A stretch of DNA of 64,000 bases from Symsagittifera roscoffensis (Eukaryota; Xenacoelomorpha; Acoela; Convolutidae): contig NC_087068.1 in assembly GCF_963678635.1 (NCBI RefSeq), forward strand, positions 57,707,896-57,771,895. The letters are read 5' to 3'. How positions within the stretch are numbered: position 1 is the first letter of the stretch; the number at the start of each line of letters is the position of its first letter. A model generated the notes under the pieces. The model had not been told where the DNA came from. It saw nothing but the letters and a program-made list of their open reading frames with translations, and did no database searches. A program made the position numbers and the translations under genes. Of the stretch, positions 43,101 to 50,800 are shown one piece after another.

Positions 43101-46100
43101 ATAAGCCGGGTAAGGTGCGCCGAGTCCTTAATGGGGCTTCTAAGTTTCACGGCACATCCTTAAATAAGTCCTTATTGGTGGGTCCTGACCTACTCCAAAA
43201 TTTAATTTTTGTGCTTTTGCGATTCCGTCAACATAAGTACGCCGTCTCCGCGGATATAGAGGGTATGTTCCTCCAGGTAGGAGTCCTTGCCCGCGATCAA
43301 ATTTCGCTCCGTTTTTTGTGGCGGGAGGATACCACTTCCGATGTGGTAGTTCATCAGTACACTCGCCAAATATTCGGCGCACGGGATTCGCCTACGTGCA
43401 CCAATTTCGCGTTGCGTAAAACAGCAACTGATAATATGTCCACATACCCTGAGGCCGCCTCAGTCGTAAATGAAAAATTTTACATGGACGATTACTTGGA
43501 TTCATTCGAGAACGTTACCCAAGCAATTAAAACTAGTCGCGATTTGGTTTCCTTACTAAAATTAGGAGGATTTAATTTGACTAAATTTGTCAGTAATGCT
43601 GATAAAATCACTTCAGCAATGAACCCCGAGGAATCCGAAACCTCGTTTTCACCCATCAAGGAAATTTGTAACGGTGCCGAACAATCATCACACGTCTTAG
43701 GTCTTAAGTGGGACCATGTGAAAGACACATTGGTTGTTAGCAGAGGCGTGGATCGTCCTCTCGATAAAGCAATAACTCAACGAACCGTCTTGAGTTTCGT
43801 ATCTTCTGTGTTTGACCCTGTTGGGTTAGTAGCTCCATACACTGTTAGGGCCCGTCTTTTACTGAAAGATATTTGGAAAATCAGTGGTCAAAGTTGGGAC
43901 GACGAATTGCCAGAAGACATAAGAGATAAGTTTCTCGAGTGGCACTCCGGTCTCCCTCTCTTAGGGCAATTGACTATTCCCCGTTGTTACTTCACAGAGC
44001 CTGTTGATCAAATTGAGCTCCACATGTTCGGTGATAGCTCGCAGGACGTTTTCTGTGCTGTTGGATTTTTGCGTGCGCGACTCGCGAGCTCGCATAAAAC
44101 TCAAATATCCTTCATCTTTGGTAAAGCTCGCGTTGCGCCCATGAAAGCGCTATCTATACCGAAACTAGAGCTTCAAGCTGCTCTGCTCGCCACACGACTA
44201 AAAGATGATATACTGACCGCCCTTACCGTCTCAATTAATCATGTCTTTATGTGGACAGATAGTACAACAGTTTTGCAGTGGCTAAACTCCACTGAAAAAT
44301 TACCTGTATTCGTCGCTAATCGTGTCGGCGAAATCCTCGAGTCGACCACTATTGATGAGTGGCACCATGTTCTGAGCGGCGATAATCCAGCTGATACCGG
44401 TACGCGGGGGATTTCTTCGGAAGCCCTCAAGGATAGCAGCTGGGTTATTGGTCCGAGCATCCTCAGGACTACTGATTGGCCGTTTATACCCGACGAACGT
44501 GTAATCAATAAAATTCGTTTGAAGGGTCCTTCTTGTGATGTTGATAATTGCTTGGAGACATCATCTTCCTTCGTCACCGATGTCACATCAATCAAACATC
44601 CCGAACACGGGTTCAATTGGGAAAGGTTCAGTTCCTTTACAAGATATAAACGAGTAGTCGCTTTTATGTTGAGGATGTTGCCTTCACATAAGCATTTTCG
44701 TGGTAAGGACTTACGAATCACCGACCCCACTGAACTTGATATTGCAGAAAGCAAATTGATTCATCTTTCTCAGATGGAATCCTTTCCCGTTGAGTTAAAA
44801 ACACTCACCGCTGGCAAACCTATTAAGAATAGTAGTAAAATTGCCACATACTCGCCATTTATCGGTCCCGCTGGAATCATTCGTTCCACCGGACGGATTG
44901 TGCGCTTAGTGAATACCGAGTTTGATACTAAGCACCCAATAATACTCGACGCCCGACATACCTTAGTTCGTTTGTTGGCCCGCAGCCTCCACCATAAGCA
45001 TTTTCATCAAGGATTAGATTACATGCGCTCCGTTTTAAATATGAAATATGCGGTACTTGGGTTGCGTCGACTACTTCGGTCTATCGAAAATCAATGTGTG
45101 ACATGCCGTAAACGCAAATCAAGCACCATCCAGCCAATTATGTCCGATTTACCTGTCGAACGTCTCGGATATAAGCAACCACCCTTCAATCATACGGGTG
45201 TGGATTACTTTGGACCGCTTTACGTTCCGGTTCGCAGAAGCACGGAAAAAAGATGGGGATTCCTTTTTACTTGCCTCACCACCAGGGCTGTACACCTTGA
45301 GATTGTACCATCTCTGGACACCAGTTCGTGTGTCATGGGCATTGAACGTTTCGTTGCGCGCCGTGGTACGCCAAGCACAATCTGGTCGGATAATGGCACG
45401 AACTTCGTTGGTGCGGAAAAGGAATTACTTGCCTGCATCAAGAGCTGGAATGGCATGGCTCCGACCATTTTTGCACATAAAGGTGTTACTTGGAAATTTA
45501 ACCCGCCAGGCGCACCCCATCATGGCGGCTCCTGGGAACGCCTCGTCCGAAGCGTGAAGCGCGTGCTGTACGATATCCTAGGCAGTAGGCGAGTCACTGA
45601 AGAGGTGTTAGGAACAACACTCTGCTTAGTTGAACAGGCTTCGAATTCGAGGCCAATCACTCCCGTTAGTACCGATTCACGTGAGTTAGAAGCGTTAACC
45701 CCAAACCATTTTTTGCTTGGACAACATGCCACAAGCTTTCCTTCGCTTTTACCCGGGGAGCACTTCGATCACAAGAAAAGGTACGTGCGAGCGCAGTCAT
45801 ATGCTAACGCGATTTGGTCTCGTTGGCTTCGAGAATATGTTCCCTCGCTGAATAAGCGTGTCAAGTGGCACACTCATTCTGACTTCACTCTTAAAACAGG
45901 CGATCTCGTGTGGGTGATTGAGTCCGATAGTCCGCGTGGGTACTACCCTCTCGCCCGAATCGTCAAGCTAAACTACGGACAGGACGGTTGCGCCCGATCC
46001 GCCCTTGTCAGGACCGCAACCCGTGAAGTCACGCGGCCGACCGTTAAGCTCGCTCCGGTTCTTCCTTCTTCAGGGGGGGAGGATGTTGCAATGCAAATGT

Positions 46101-47807
46101 AGAATAAAACAAGAGTATAGATGCATATAAAATAAGCACAGTTGGCCAAGCGGACTAAGACAAAGTAAGCTAACGCCGATTATATGTGTGAAATAACAGT
46201 TGACGTAGGTTCGAGTCCCCCACCTGCCCATGTATTAATATACTAAAAACGGGGGTTACTTCCTATTTTAACTGTTTTTTGGTTCTAATTCGGTTCAGCC
46301 TTGATTAAGGTTGACCGCCAAAAAGAGTAATTTGTCTCAAGAACATTACCGACCGGTTCTTGTGGCTAGCTTGCGCCGATTTGTACCAAAAACTGACAGA
46401 TGCTAAAAATGTTGTATGATGTCCTGATCAATAGAAAAAACTACCGAAATTTATCTATTGCTTGAGTTATTTACCGATAAATATCTCATATTAATTTACG
46501 AATTTGGATTCAATTATTTTCGTTTGGAGATTAGCGAGCATATTAAAGGTCTCAAAAAGCGTTAATGACTTTCAGTTTAAAAAAGGGATATAAAAGAAAA
46601 AAATCCCATCGGAAAAGAAAAAAATCTCCGGAATGGTCCGGTTATCTCAAATTAGGTTTCTTTTATCTTAAAAAGAGTCAATCAAAAATTGTTCTTAAAA
46701 CTTGAAGAACTTCATGGTCATATGTTTTTACATTGATTTTCATCAATATGCTTGCTAGTTCAAAGCTCTTTTTGCCTTCGTTTCTGCTTGTGTCTAAGGT
46801 CTCGTTTCAATAACTTTTTATTTGTATCGAAAAAAAGCACAATGATGGTTTGCGTGTTTTGCTAACCAAACTTTAACTTTGGCAATTTTTGTTTCAGTTG
46901 TGCAACTGCGTACGTGTTCCTGCAAGTGACCATCACGCGGGCCATAATGCAGGACGGCAGCTTCTCTGGTCTGCCGAACTCGGCAGCAATCTACTGGACG
47001 AGGATGTGGTTGCTGTTCGTGTCCATGTCCAGTATGGTAGTCATGCGACTGTTCTACGGGTGGGCCGGCGTCACTCTGCCCTCTTTGTCTGAACGAGCGA
47101 CGCACAAGGAACAATTTATCACCGAGGTGTGAATTAATTTGGATTTTCGAACATGGCCACACTTTGGTCAAGATATATATATAAAAAAAACGAATTAATC
47201 TATTTTTTTTTGTGCTAATAAAGGAAAAAACACTTAAAGCAGCCAAATTATCCTTGGTGTGCGCTCGAATTGGCTGGTCGGAAGTCTGTGCTTTATAGAA
47301 CTCTATCAAAAGTCTCCGTGGTATTTTTGTGTAACGACAGCCAGACCGCAATATAGCCAGATGAATATATGCTGAATCAGCGCATGCCTGAACCACCTGG
47401 CACCTGCTTGTAAAAACGATGTATTTGAAAAACTGGATCTTTTCAATTATTTCACGCCCTATTGCAATGGTAGCTTGTTGATATGTAGAGAGTTCATTTA
47501 TGCTTAATCATTGAAACATTCCTTGAAAAGGATGGGAGGGGGGGGGGGGTAGCTAAAGCGATCTGAAAAATATGTTTCATTTTTTTGTTTCGATTTTTTG
47601 TAGGTACCCCGTCCTTACGAGGAAGAGTCTTACTACTATGCGGCTACATGTAGTGAGTGGACGTTGGCCATATCCCTGTTTATGTTTCTCCTCACCTTCT
47701 CCTACGAGTTCTCTCGAGTCGACTTCACTCTGGACGTCCTCTACGACGGATACACAACAATAACATATCCACACAATCATCAGGAGGAGAAGTTCAGGTT
47801 TATGTGA
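30877..47807 (+). CDS. DRAM/TMEM150 (Frag1/DRAM/Sfk1) family six-helix membrane protein, four exons
   Basis: The model is join(30877..31100, 34869..35039, 46898..47126, 47604..47807): 828 nt, 275 aa. All introns are GT/AG and phases join exactly. The hallmark PFISDTGTFPPASCWF follows the first helix (about residue 45), as in DRAM1/2 and TMEM150 proteins. Hydrophobic helices lie at about 11-30, 56-74, 94-114, 124-147, 170-187 and near 220-238. The last is led by a Cys-Ser-Glu-Trp and ends TFSYEF, matching the family's last helix. DRAM proteins act in lysosomes (autophagy and death signalling); TMEM150 proteins act at the plasma membrane with PI4-kinase. Which branch this belongs to is not settled. 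Length fits the family (about 240-280 aa). Intron 2 carries an intact BEL/Pao element in the same orientation. Confidence 0.88.
33965..34125 (+). repeat. Interspersed repeat family R1, copy C
   Basis: Shares with copy A the ordered blocks 'GTTACGACTGAAA', a '...TGATGTGATACTTAA' region, 'CACACCCGAGAACAAA' and 'GGCTATTTCG...GGAATGAAAAA'. It is diverged and incomplete. Confidence 0.45.
34722..34819 (+). mobile_element. Truncated hAT-MITE relative
   Basis: Matches the last third of the MITE at 4607-4980 (GGCCAAAAC, GCTCTGGGAGAGC, AAATCAATTTG, TCGACC, TCGAGAAAAT, CTAGATCC). The left part and a clear target duplication are absent. Confidence 0.7.
34869..35039 (+). CDS. DRAM-like exon 2
   Basis: 171 nt encoding the RYLQTKEYMGAEC loop, helix 3 and the start of helix 4. 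The acceptor is CTTGTAG|G and the donor TTCTG|GTAAAT. If the intron were retained, a TAA would follow at once. Confidence 0.85.
37100..37556 (+). repeat. 5' LTR of the BEL/Pao element, with tRNA-like block
   Basis: Begins TGTTGCAATG and ends AGCGAGCATA. Positions 37159-37169 (TGGCCAAGCGG) and 37224-37234 (GGTTCGAGTCC) match the Pol III A-box and B-box consensus of tRNA genes, 65 nt apart as in tRNAs with a long variable arm. The acceptor stem does not pair convincingly, so this is a tRNA-derived or tRNA-like block, not an intact tRNA gene. Confidence 0.9.
37560..37577 (+). promoter_or_regulatory. Primer binding site of the BEL/Pao element, tRNA-Lys-like
   Basis: TGGCGCCCCACAAGGGAC starts 3 nt after the 5' LTR. 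It matches 15 of 18 positions of the well-known lentiviral tRNA-Lys3 primer site, with differences at positions 9, 11 and 12. A host tRNA-Lys is the likely primer. Confidence 0.7.
37578..38934 (+). repeat. Leader of the BEL/Pao element, with two internal duplications
   Basis: A GC-richer stretch (37600-37870) is followed by two sets of diverged direct repeats. One pair, near 38258-38335 and 38344-38415, shares TTTCTCGATACC...AATTTTTGG and ...GGTACATAGACAA-like blocks. The other, near 38574-38700 and 38773-38900, shares TTAAGTGGTC, TTTCATCCTCAGGTTT and GTGTGTTGTTGGA. Each copy of the second repeat contains a TTTCATCCTCAG splice-acceptor-like motif. No ORF is supported. Confidence 0.55.
38935..39579 (+). 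CDS. SGNH-hydrolase-like accessory ORF of the BEL/Pao element (tentative)
   Basis: A 214-aa frame from ATG 38935. Its N-terminus FILGASSLDHAL resembles block I (G-x-S) of SGNH/GDSL esterases. TKPGLSL (about residue 35) fits the block II Gly, and LVIWHDAINNSI (about residue 65) sits where the block III Asn-bearing strand belongs. A C-terminal Asp-x-x-His was not found, so catalysis is doubtful. The last 60 residues are very basic and could bind nucleic acid. It is a separate ORF ahead of gag, which is not part of the usual BEL/Pao set. The frame is open upstream to 38842, but the first ATG places block I at the N-terminus. The assignment is pattern-based. Confidence 0.55.
   Translation: MVFILGASSLDHALRKLPSPSQKRVKDTCFTKPGLSLNFNARDSQKTIQYYLHHYLSHRNDLVIWHDAINNSISRHRSNNNRKLSSEQLVNLLLRYRTNICAIVYCRRNGTEDIEESLGSTGILVLNVVKDFISKRKAKDQVLIEKYKELHQPPSLELKTLLLLRRYSANLNILKTRKKRNRLPLKARKAIRNRLQVEALRRQVPPSCKLMLIY
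39673..40308 (+). CDS. Gag N-terminal coiled-coil ORF of the BEL/Pao element
   Basis: 211 aa from ATG 39673. Residues 1 to about 115 are helical with heptad-like spacing, as in the N-terminal coiled coil of Pao-type Gag. Residues about 120-185 are Ser/Lys/His-rich. A charged helix (EKRHELALVKRRHEELERQY) ends the frame. The remaining Gag domains are in the next frame (+1), which is open from 40253, so the two overlap by 47-56 nt. This means +1 frameshifting, reinitiation at ATG 40262, or a single-nucleotide indel in this copy. Confidence 0.75.
   Translation: MDEKFQSKIRKLFETRLNLENELLKGHSLLLEYIENNSRTTKIDNAVYKCKIALEKAVDVNEQLIRLAGKTENPEKIIAQQDLWLKKVTEMNDKVMHEAQSYKMSLEPSSFPAAGITGSKGSLQQTRSETSSHSHKTSDSAARVSENRSKVSNKSKDSRKLDSHKSDKSASTRHTSTVRTMSSSEKRHELALVKRRHEELERQYQGTSRRC
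40262..46102 (+). CDS. Gag(C)-Pol polyprotein of the BEL/Pao element (1,946 aa)
   Basis: In order: a Pro/Ser-rich linker; a DUF1759-type Gag domain (LAQFDGNPLNWHEWF, about 313); two zinc knuckles (CVLCKGSHALWNC about 529, CFACLNGNHSFRQC about 561); a Pao-type aspartic protease (LCDSASTHSW, about 661; Ala in place of the usual Gly). RT follows (about 920-1150) with FYMDDYLDS at about 1073. RNase H has FGDSSQ (about 1256) and TDSTTVLQW (about 1332). The integrase zinc finger is about 1577-1615 (HKHFHQG...CVTC), with catalytic GVDYFG (about 1646), SDNGTNF (about 1709) and GGSWE (about 1755). A DUF5641-like C-terminus covers about 1820-1930. No internal stops. The final codons run through the polypurine tract and into the 3' LTR. 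Confidence 0.95.
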   Translation: MRSWKGSIKAPPDVASAPGLQAFTHVPISSGPTTSALLANAIHTSNSHNHEHTAFSDPGIHSYGHRAMPQFGSASRLPLQASVSFPASVPFPVNNMHSSAHVSPPSAVPLQTMSSNITNGSFAIAQPESLPVPMLPAQPGSGFVSLSPAFAGGGFSSSGVNPTPVFFSAPNCHAAPVQTQHNLPFVPHTVSPSINDYYTSDANLWRLAATTPIVTPAQCCNAGNIFSNVTTVVPSCSTAAPYTSGGTVYFNTPPVHPQHVPHFVNHTNTGYQPVNEDYAPSSAYPNQGCSSDRPLSARELAELLMHSRKDHLPEWKLAQFDGNPLNWHEWFGQFKSTVDSAVLTDDTKLTYLKTLVTGKAKTAIAEFSYSGVMYKDALATLQRKFGQPHAIVGAHLDKLNTFPPLKMHNSENVISFSSAISGLVAVFKSLSFNDDLKSVNLLNQAVSKLPPNLKEAWSMHTVRHNWQRPTLLDFNNWLKEKAEGHERLRLLNSRAKNEEPVKPKTTKVFAANSQVSSKAQNKSKFPPCVLCKGSHALWNCAVFKEKNATQRAKYVAEQKLCFACLNGNHSFRQCSRAKKCPKPECDSTHNVLLHGAERIFPRKENSNVSNMAGTNKSKENTNTSTHAAVSDVHDIESSKGLLPIATLGVSSDVTSLLTLVLCDSASTHSWVSSSLVNRLGLVGEPVNLSISGFNSTTVVETQRVKFTVSSEPNNSDFVFSLCAYVKDSIRIGSELINIADLQNKYPQLAPIKPIQYTYEDVEVIIGQDYYHAVRPIEFILGDDKNSPCSVRLPIGWVLSGPLPPSGNSTSSCFKCVVEDSSLTDQIKSWYELESYGAFKQVNARSAADKHALSILNSETVHNGERYIVPMLWINSNVSLPNNYYSSLAQFKSLERRLSKDPELRERYAETIREDIRKGYVVTVEPHDPRKRFDREWYLPHHPVVNPNKPGKVRRVLNGASKFHGTSLNKSLLVGPDLLQNLIFVLLRFRQHKYAVSADIEGMFLQVGVLARDQISLRFLWREDTTSDVVVHQYTRQIFGARDSPTCTNFALRKTATDNMSTYPEAASVVNEKFYMDDYLDSFENVTQAIKTSRDLVSLLKLGGFNLTKFVSNADKITSAMNPEESETSFSPIKEICNGAEQSSHVLGLKWDHVKDTLVVSRGVDRPLDKAITQRTVLSFVSSVFDPVGLVAPYTVRARLLLKDIWKISGQSWDDELPEDIRDKFLEWHSGLPLLGQLTIPRCYFTEPVDQIELHMFGDSSQDVFCAVGFLRARLASSHKTQISFIFGKARVAPMKALSIPKLELQAALLATRLKDDILTALTVSINHVFMWTDSTTVLQWLNSTEKLPVFVANRVGEILESTTIDEWHHVLSGDNPADTGTRGISSEALKDSSWVIGPSILRTTDWPFIPDERVINKIRLKGPSCDVDNCLETSSSFVTDVTSIKHPEHGFNWERFSSFTRYKRVVAFMLRMLPSHKHFRGKDLRITDPTELDIAESKLIHLSQMESFPVELKTLTAGKPIKNSSKIATYSPFIGPAGIIRSTGRIVRLVNTEFDTKHPIILDARHTLVRLLARSLHHKHFHQGLDYMRSVLNMKYAVLGLRRLLRSIENQCVTCRKRKSSTIQPIMSDLPVERLGYKQPPFNHTGVDYFGPLYVPVRRSTEKRWGFLFTCLTTRAVHLEIVPSLDTSSCVMGIERFVARRGTPSTIWSDNGTNFVGAEKELLACIKSWNGMAPTIFAHKGVTWKFNPPGAPHHGGSWERLVRSVKRVLYDILGSRRVTEEVLGTTLCLVEQASNSRPITPVSTDSRELEALTPNHFLLGQHATSFPSLLPGEHFDHKKRYVRAQSYANAIWSRWLREYVPSLNKRVKWHTHSDFTLKTGDLVWVIESDSPRGYYPLARIVKLNYGQDGCARSALVRTATREVTRPTVKLAPVLPSSGGEDVAMQM
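46072..46083 (+). promoter_or_regulatory. Polypurine tract of the BEL/Pao element
   Basis: AGGGGGGGAGGA lies directly before the 3' LTR (46084), the expected plus-strand primer position. It is also coding, for the Gly-Gly-Glu near the end of Pol. Confidence 0.85.
46084..46542 (+). repeat. 3' LTR of the BEL/Pao element
   Basis: 459 bp, matching 37100-37556 except for five substitutions and a 2-bp indel. It carries the same A-box-like (46143-46153) and B-box-like (46208-46218) motifs. The Pol stop codon TAG (46100-46102) lies inside it. Confidence 0.93.
46898..47126 (+). CDS. DRAM-like exon 3
   Basis: 229 nt encoding the rest of helix 4, a loop with GLPNSAAIYW, helix 5 and the loop after it. 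The acceptor is TTTGTTTCAG|T and the donor GAG|GTGTGA, phase 0. It is GC-richer than its surroundings. Confidence 0.85.
47127..47603 (+). other. Intron 3 of the DRAM-like gene
   Basis: A 477-bp GT/AG intron ending TTTTTTGTAG. It contains a 12-G run (47538-47549). Confidence 0.75.
47604..47807 (+). CDS. DRAM-like exon 4 (C-terminus)
   Basis: Encodes VPRPYEEESYYYAATCSEW, helix 6 and a short cytosolic tail ending FRFM, with TGA at 47805-47807. The CSEW lead-in and TFSYEF end of the helix fit the family. Confidence 0.82.
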   Translation, partial: VPRPYEEESYYYAATCSEWTLAISLFMFLLTFSYEFSRVDFTLDVLYDGYTTITYPHNHQEEKFRFM

Positions 47808-50800
47808 ACAAGTTTCACCAGCACATTATCGTGTGATCAAATTACTAGTGCCGTTACAAAGCCACCACAATGTAACTCTGATTTCTCGTTAAACTGGTGA
47901 TTTTATGTAAGAGTTTTTATTGGTGTACATCGGTGAATTGTTGTCATTAAGATACAAAAGATTTGTTTAATTGGAGTAATTTTTTTAAAAGCTAGGGTAA
48001 ATCCATGTTCGAAAGATGGAAAAAAGTATTTTGAAATTTGTTCGGTGTTTTAGTTTATTGCGGCAATCTGAATAACTGGTTAGCGATAACCAACATTATC
48101 AGACTCCTATTAAAAAAACATAGTCTCTGCTATTCGATTGTGACTAAGGAGGTGTAACTTTCTTCTATCCCAGTGAGGCAAATTTGGCTGTCTACTTTAA
48201 AGATTAAATCTATCAAAAAATAGTCAGCTAGAATTTTTTTTACAAACTCAAAGCAGAACATGCATCTTATCCGTTGACTCCTAAGTTTCCAGATTTTGAA
48301 TTCAAAATCTATATGACCGCAATTTTGTTAAGGCACTTTTCTTTTTGCATCATTTTTCCACGAGTGTCGATATAAATTGTTAGACCCCAAATGATTGTAT
48401 TGATGATGCGAGCCTAACTTTTAACTCCTTCTAATTTGTCAACGAGCCGTGTTCATTGCAATCCGGCATTCAGGCCCAGCTTTATATCTTTGAGGACCGT
48501 TAGTGGCTCACAAAAGACCTTAACCGGCTTTTACAATCCGTTGGTTGCAACTTAACAACATTGTACGAGAAAACATGGAAATTTTTATAGAAGCCATTTT
48601 TACCACGTGCTAGGATACAAAATCCTATAATACAATTTCTATATGAAAAACTTTTTGCCATATATATTTCGATTAGTACAGTAAATTGTATAAAAATGCG
48701 ATGATAAAAATTTTTTCATACTTCAAATTTGTATGATAGACATTTTTTTACTGAATAAATGAAAAAATACCAATTTTTGAGTTTTTTTAAATTTAATTTT
48801 CAGAACTCCCAGCAGAATAAACTTTTTCCGAGCGGAGTGAATGAATTTTTTTAGAAAAGTACTAATCATGAATTGTACAGTAAGGTTTTATCTAAAAAAA
48901 ACTTATCCATAAATTGTTTTTAGGTCATCTGTTAATAAATTTGATCTTCAAAAATTGGATTTTTTTCAGAATTAAGTCAGTTTTTTTTCTGTTTCCTTGC
49001 GTTCAATTACTCTTCATTTCAATTGTCTGTTGGCGATGTTTGTAATTTGTATGACAAGCATTTTCCAATAGACTAAAAGTCTGGTACTGAAAGATAATCA
49101 TTTTTTGTATTGAGTCAACTTGGTAATGTTATTGGAGCGGATACACCCAATGCCATTCAACCGTGTTTGAATGCTGTTAATGGCCTGAATTAGTGTATTT
49201 TCAACCATTTTTTTCTAACAAAACTGTTAATTTAGTATAAACTTAGGTTTTGCTCAAAATTGTTTCCGGAAAAGTCGTATTTTTCCCCCGAACTCAATTT
49301 GGGAAATATTGTACAGATGATTCTTGAATCTTTATTTGGGAACAAAGTGATGTCAAAGTTTCAGCTGATAAATCAGATGTCCAGATACGGCTCACTGGTC
49401 TACTTTGAATGAACTTTTCTTCATTTGTTGGCGTTCAACAGTGCCGAATACTAACAAGACTATATATATACCAGGGAACAATTTTCAATATTTGAGCATA
49501 AATTAACAAAGTTTGATTTTGAGTATTTTTTAATCACTCACCACACGCTTTGTAAACTACAAATATAAAGATTTAATATATAGCAAAATAATAAATACAC
49601 CAATCAGCATGCCTTATTTCATTTTGGAACGACTTCTAAAACGGTTTAAATCTCCGCTTAGGCGCTAATGACACGCAAAATATTGTGCGTTAAACGTCGC
49701 AAATATGTGATCTTTAAACCCCATAACCTTACGAAAAACGATCACAGGTAAAATAATTTCATAAATTTGAGCTCAAGACAACAATATTTTTCAAATTATG
49801 CTAAAAAGTTCCAAAAAATGCTTGTTAAAAAGGAGCTTTGCAGAAAAAAACAACCCGAGCACAAATTTTCCTTTAATTTCTACGTAAGTCGCAACAAAGA
49901 GATTTTATCTGCACTTTTTCCGCCTCCGTCATTCAATTGCTTGCGATCTCAATTTCGTTTCAATTGTCCATATAAATTTTGGAAAATAAATATCGGTTAC
50001 GTAGCAGTCAATAGACAACCGTGTATTCGTCCTTGTCATCAAGAAGACACACACCATGTTTACCAACCAGAACCGAGATATGAAATCAAACTTTAAAAAA
50101 TATATATTTCTTGTTTGCTTCTGATTGGTTAATATAGTATTGTCTTCTTACTGACGAGTATAAAGGCGCGTTTCTTACTTACAGACCGCACTCCTAAAGG
50201 TTCAGAATTATGTGTTCATTGGTTCACACGGAATGAGAGAAATTGTTTGTTCAAATATCTTTCTTTTTCTTAGTTAGCCTCGGATTCAGAAGAATGAGAA
50301 AGGAGGTGAATAATAGGCCGGTCAGGGTGGAATTGCGTTCGTCTAGTTTGATAAAAAAAATATCTTGTTTTTCCTGTTTTTGAGGCTATAGACGATTGTT
50401 TGAACATTTTATTTGCAATGATTATAAAGCGATAGTTTGTGATGCGTTGTTGTGCCAGGTTTGATATGACTGGTTTCAATTAAAAATTGTTTTGTAAATC
50501 CAAAAAGAAGGGAGGGGTTCTTTTTTATGGTTTGCTAGTCGGAAGTTGAAGTTGATTTGACATTTTTGCTCAAAAAAACTTGTTCTGGTCATGTTTTGAA
50601 TGAAACTTGAAGCTTTAAATTGAAAGCATAACACAGATCATTCAATTTGTCTTTGATCGCATTCCGCCGGGCCAATTATTCATTTTCTATAAACTTTGCT
50701 TCAGTGTTGGTTAGTGATACCTATTTTTGCTGAAAAACTGGTTCTCTCCTTAAAAGTTGCAATTCTGTTTCAGAAAATTTTAAACTAATTTTCTTAGAGA

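Larger units (their letters stand above)
37095..46547 (+). mobile_element. Complete 9.44-kb BEL/Pao LTR retrotransposon
   Basis: The element body is 37100-46542, with LTRs of 457 and 459 bp and a 5-bp target duplication TTAAA (37095-37099, 46543-46547). The order is LTR, primer site, leader with internal duplications, SGNH-like ORF, coiled-coil ORF, and Gag-Pol with a Pao-type domain set, polypurine tract, LTR. The LTRs differ by five substitutions and a 2-bp indel, so insertion is fairly recent. It lies in sense orientation within an intron of the DRAM-like gene, so its LTR signals could affect host transcripts. Confidence 0.94.
35040..46897 (+). other. Intron 2 of the DRAM-like gene
   Basis: An 11.86-kb intron ending TTTGTTTCAG. 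Most of it is the BEL/Pao element (37100-46542). The left part (35040-37094) has no gene but holds a 15-G run (35233-35247) and a 15-C run (35482-35496). The right part (46548-46897) is plain AT-rich sequence. Without the element the intron would be about 2.4 kb. Confidence 0.8.

Noticed and set aside
49767-50096. 109-codon ORF starting MSSRQQYFSNYAKKF
   Set aside because: No recognisable domain, no splice context, composition like the surrounding AT-rich DNA.
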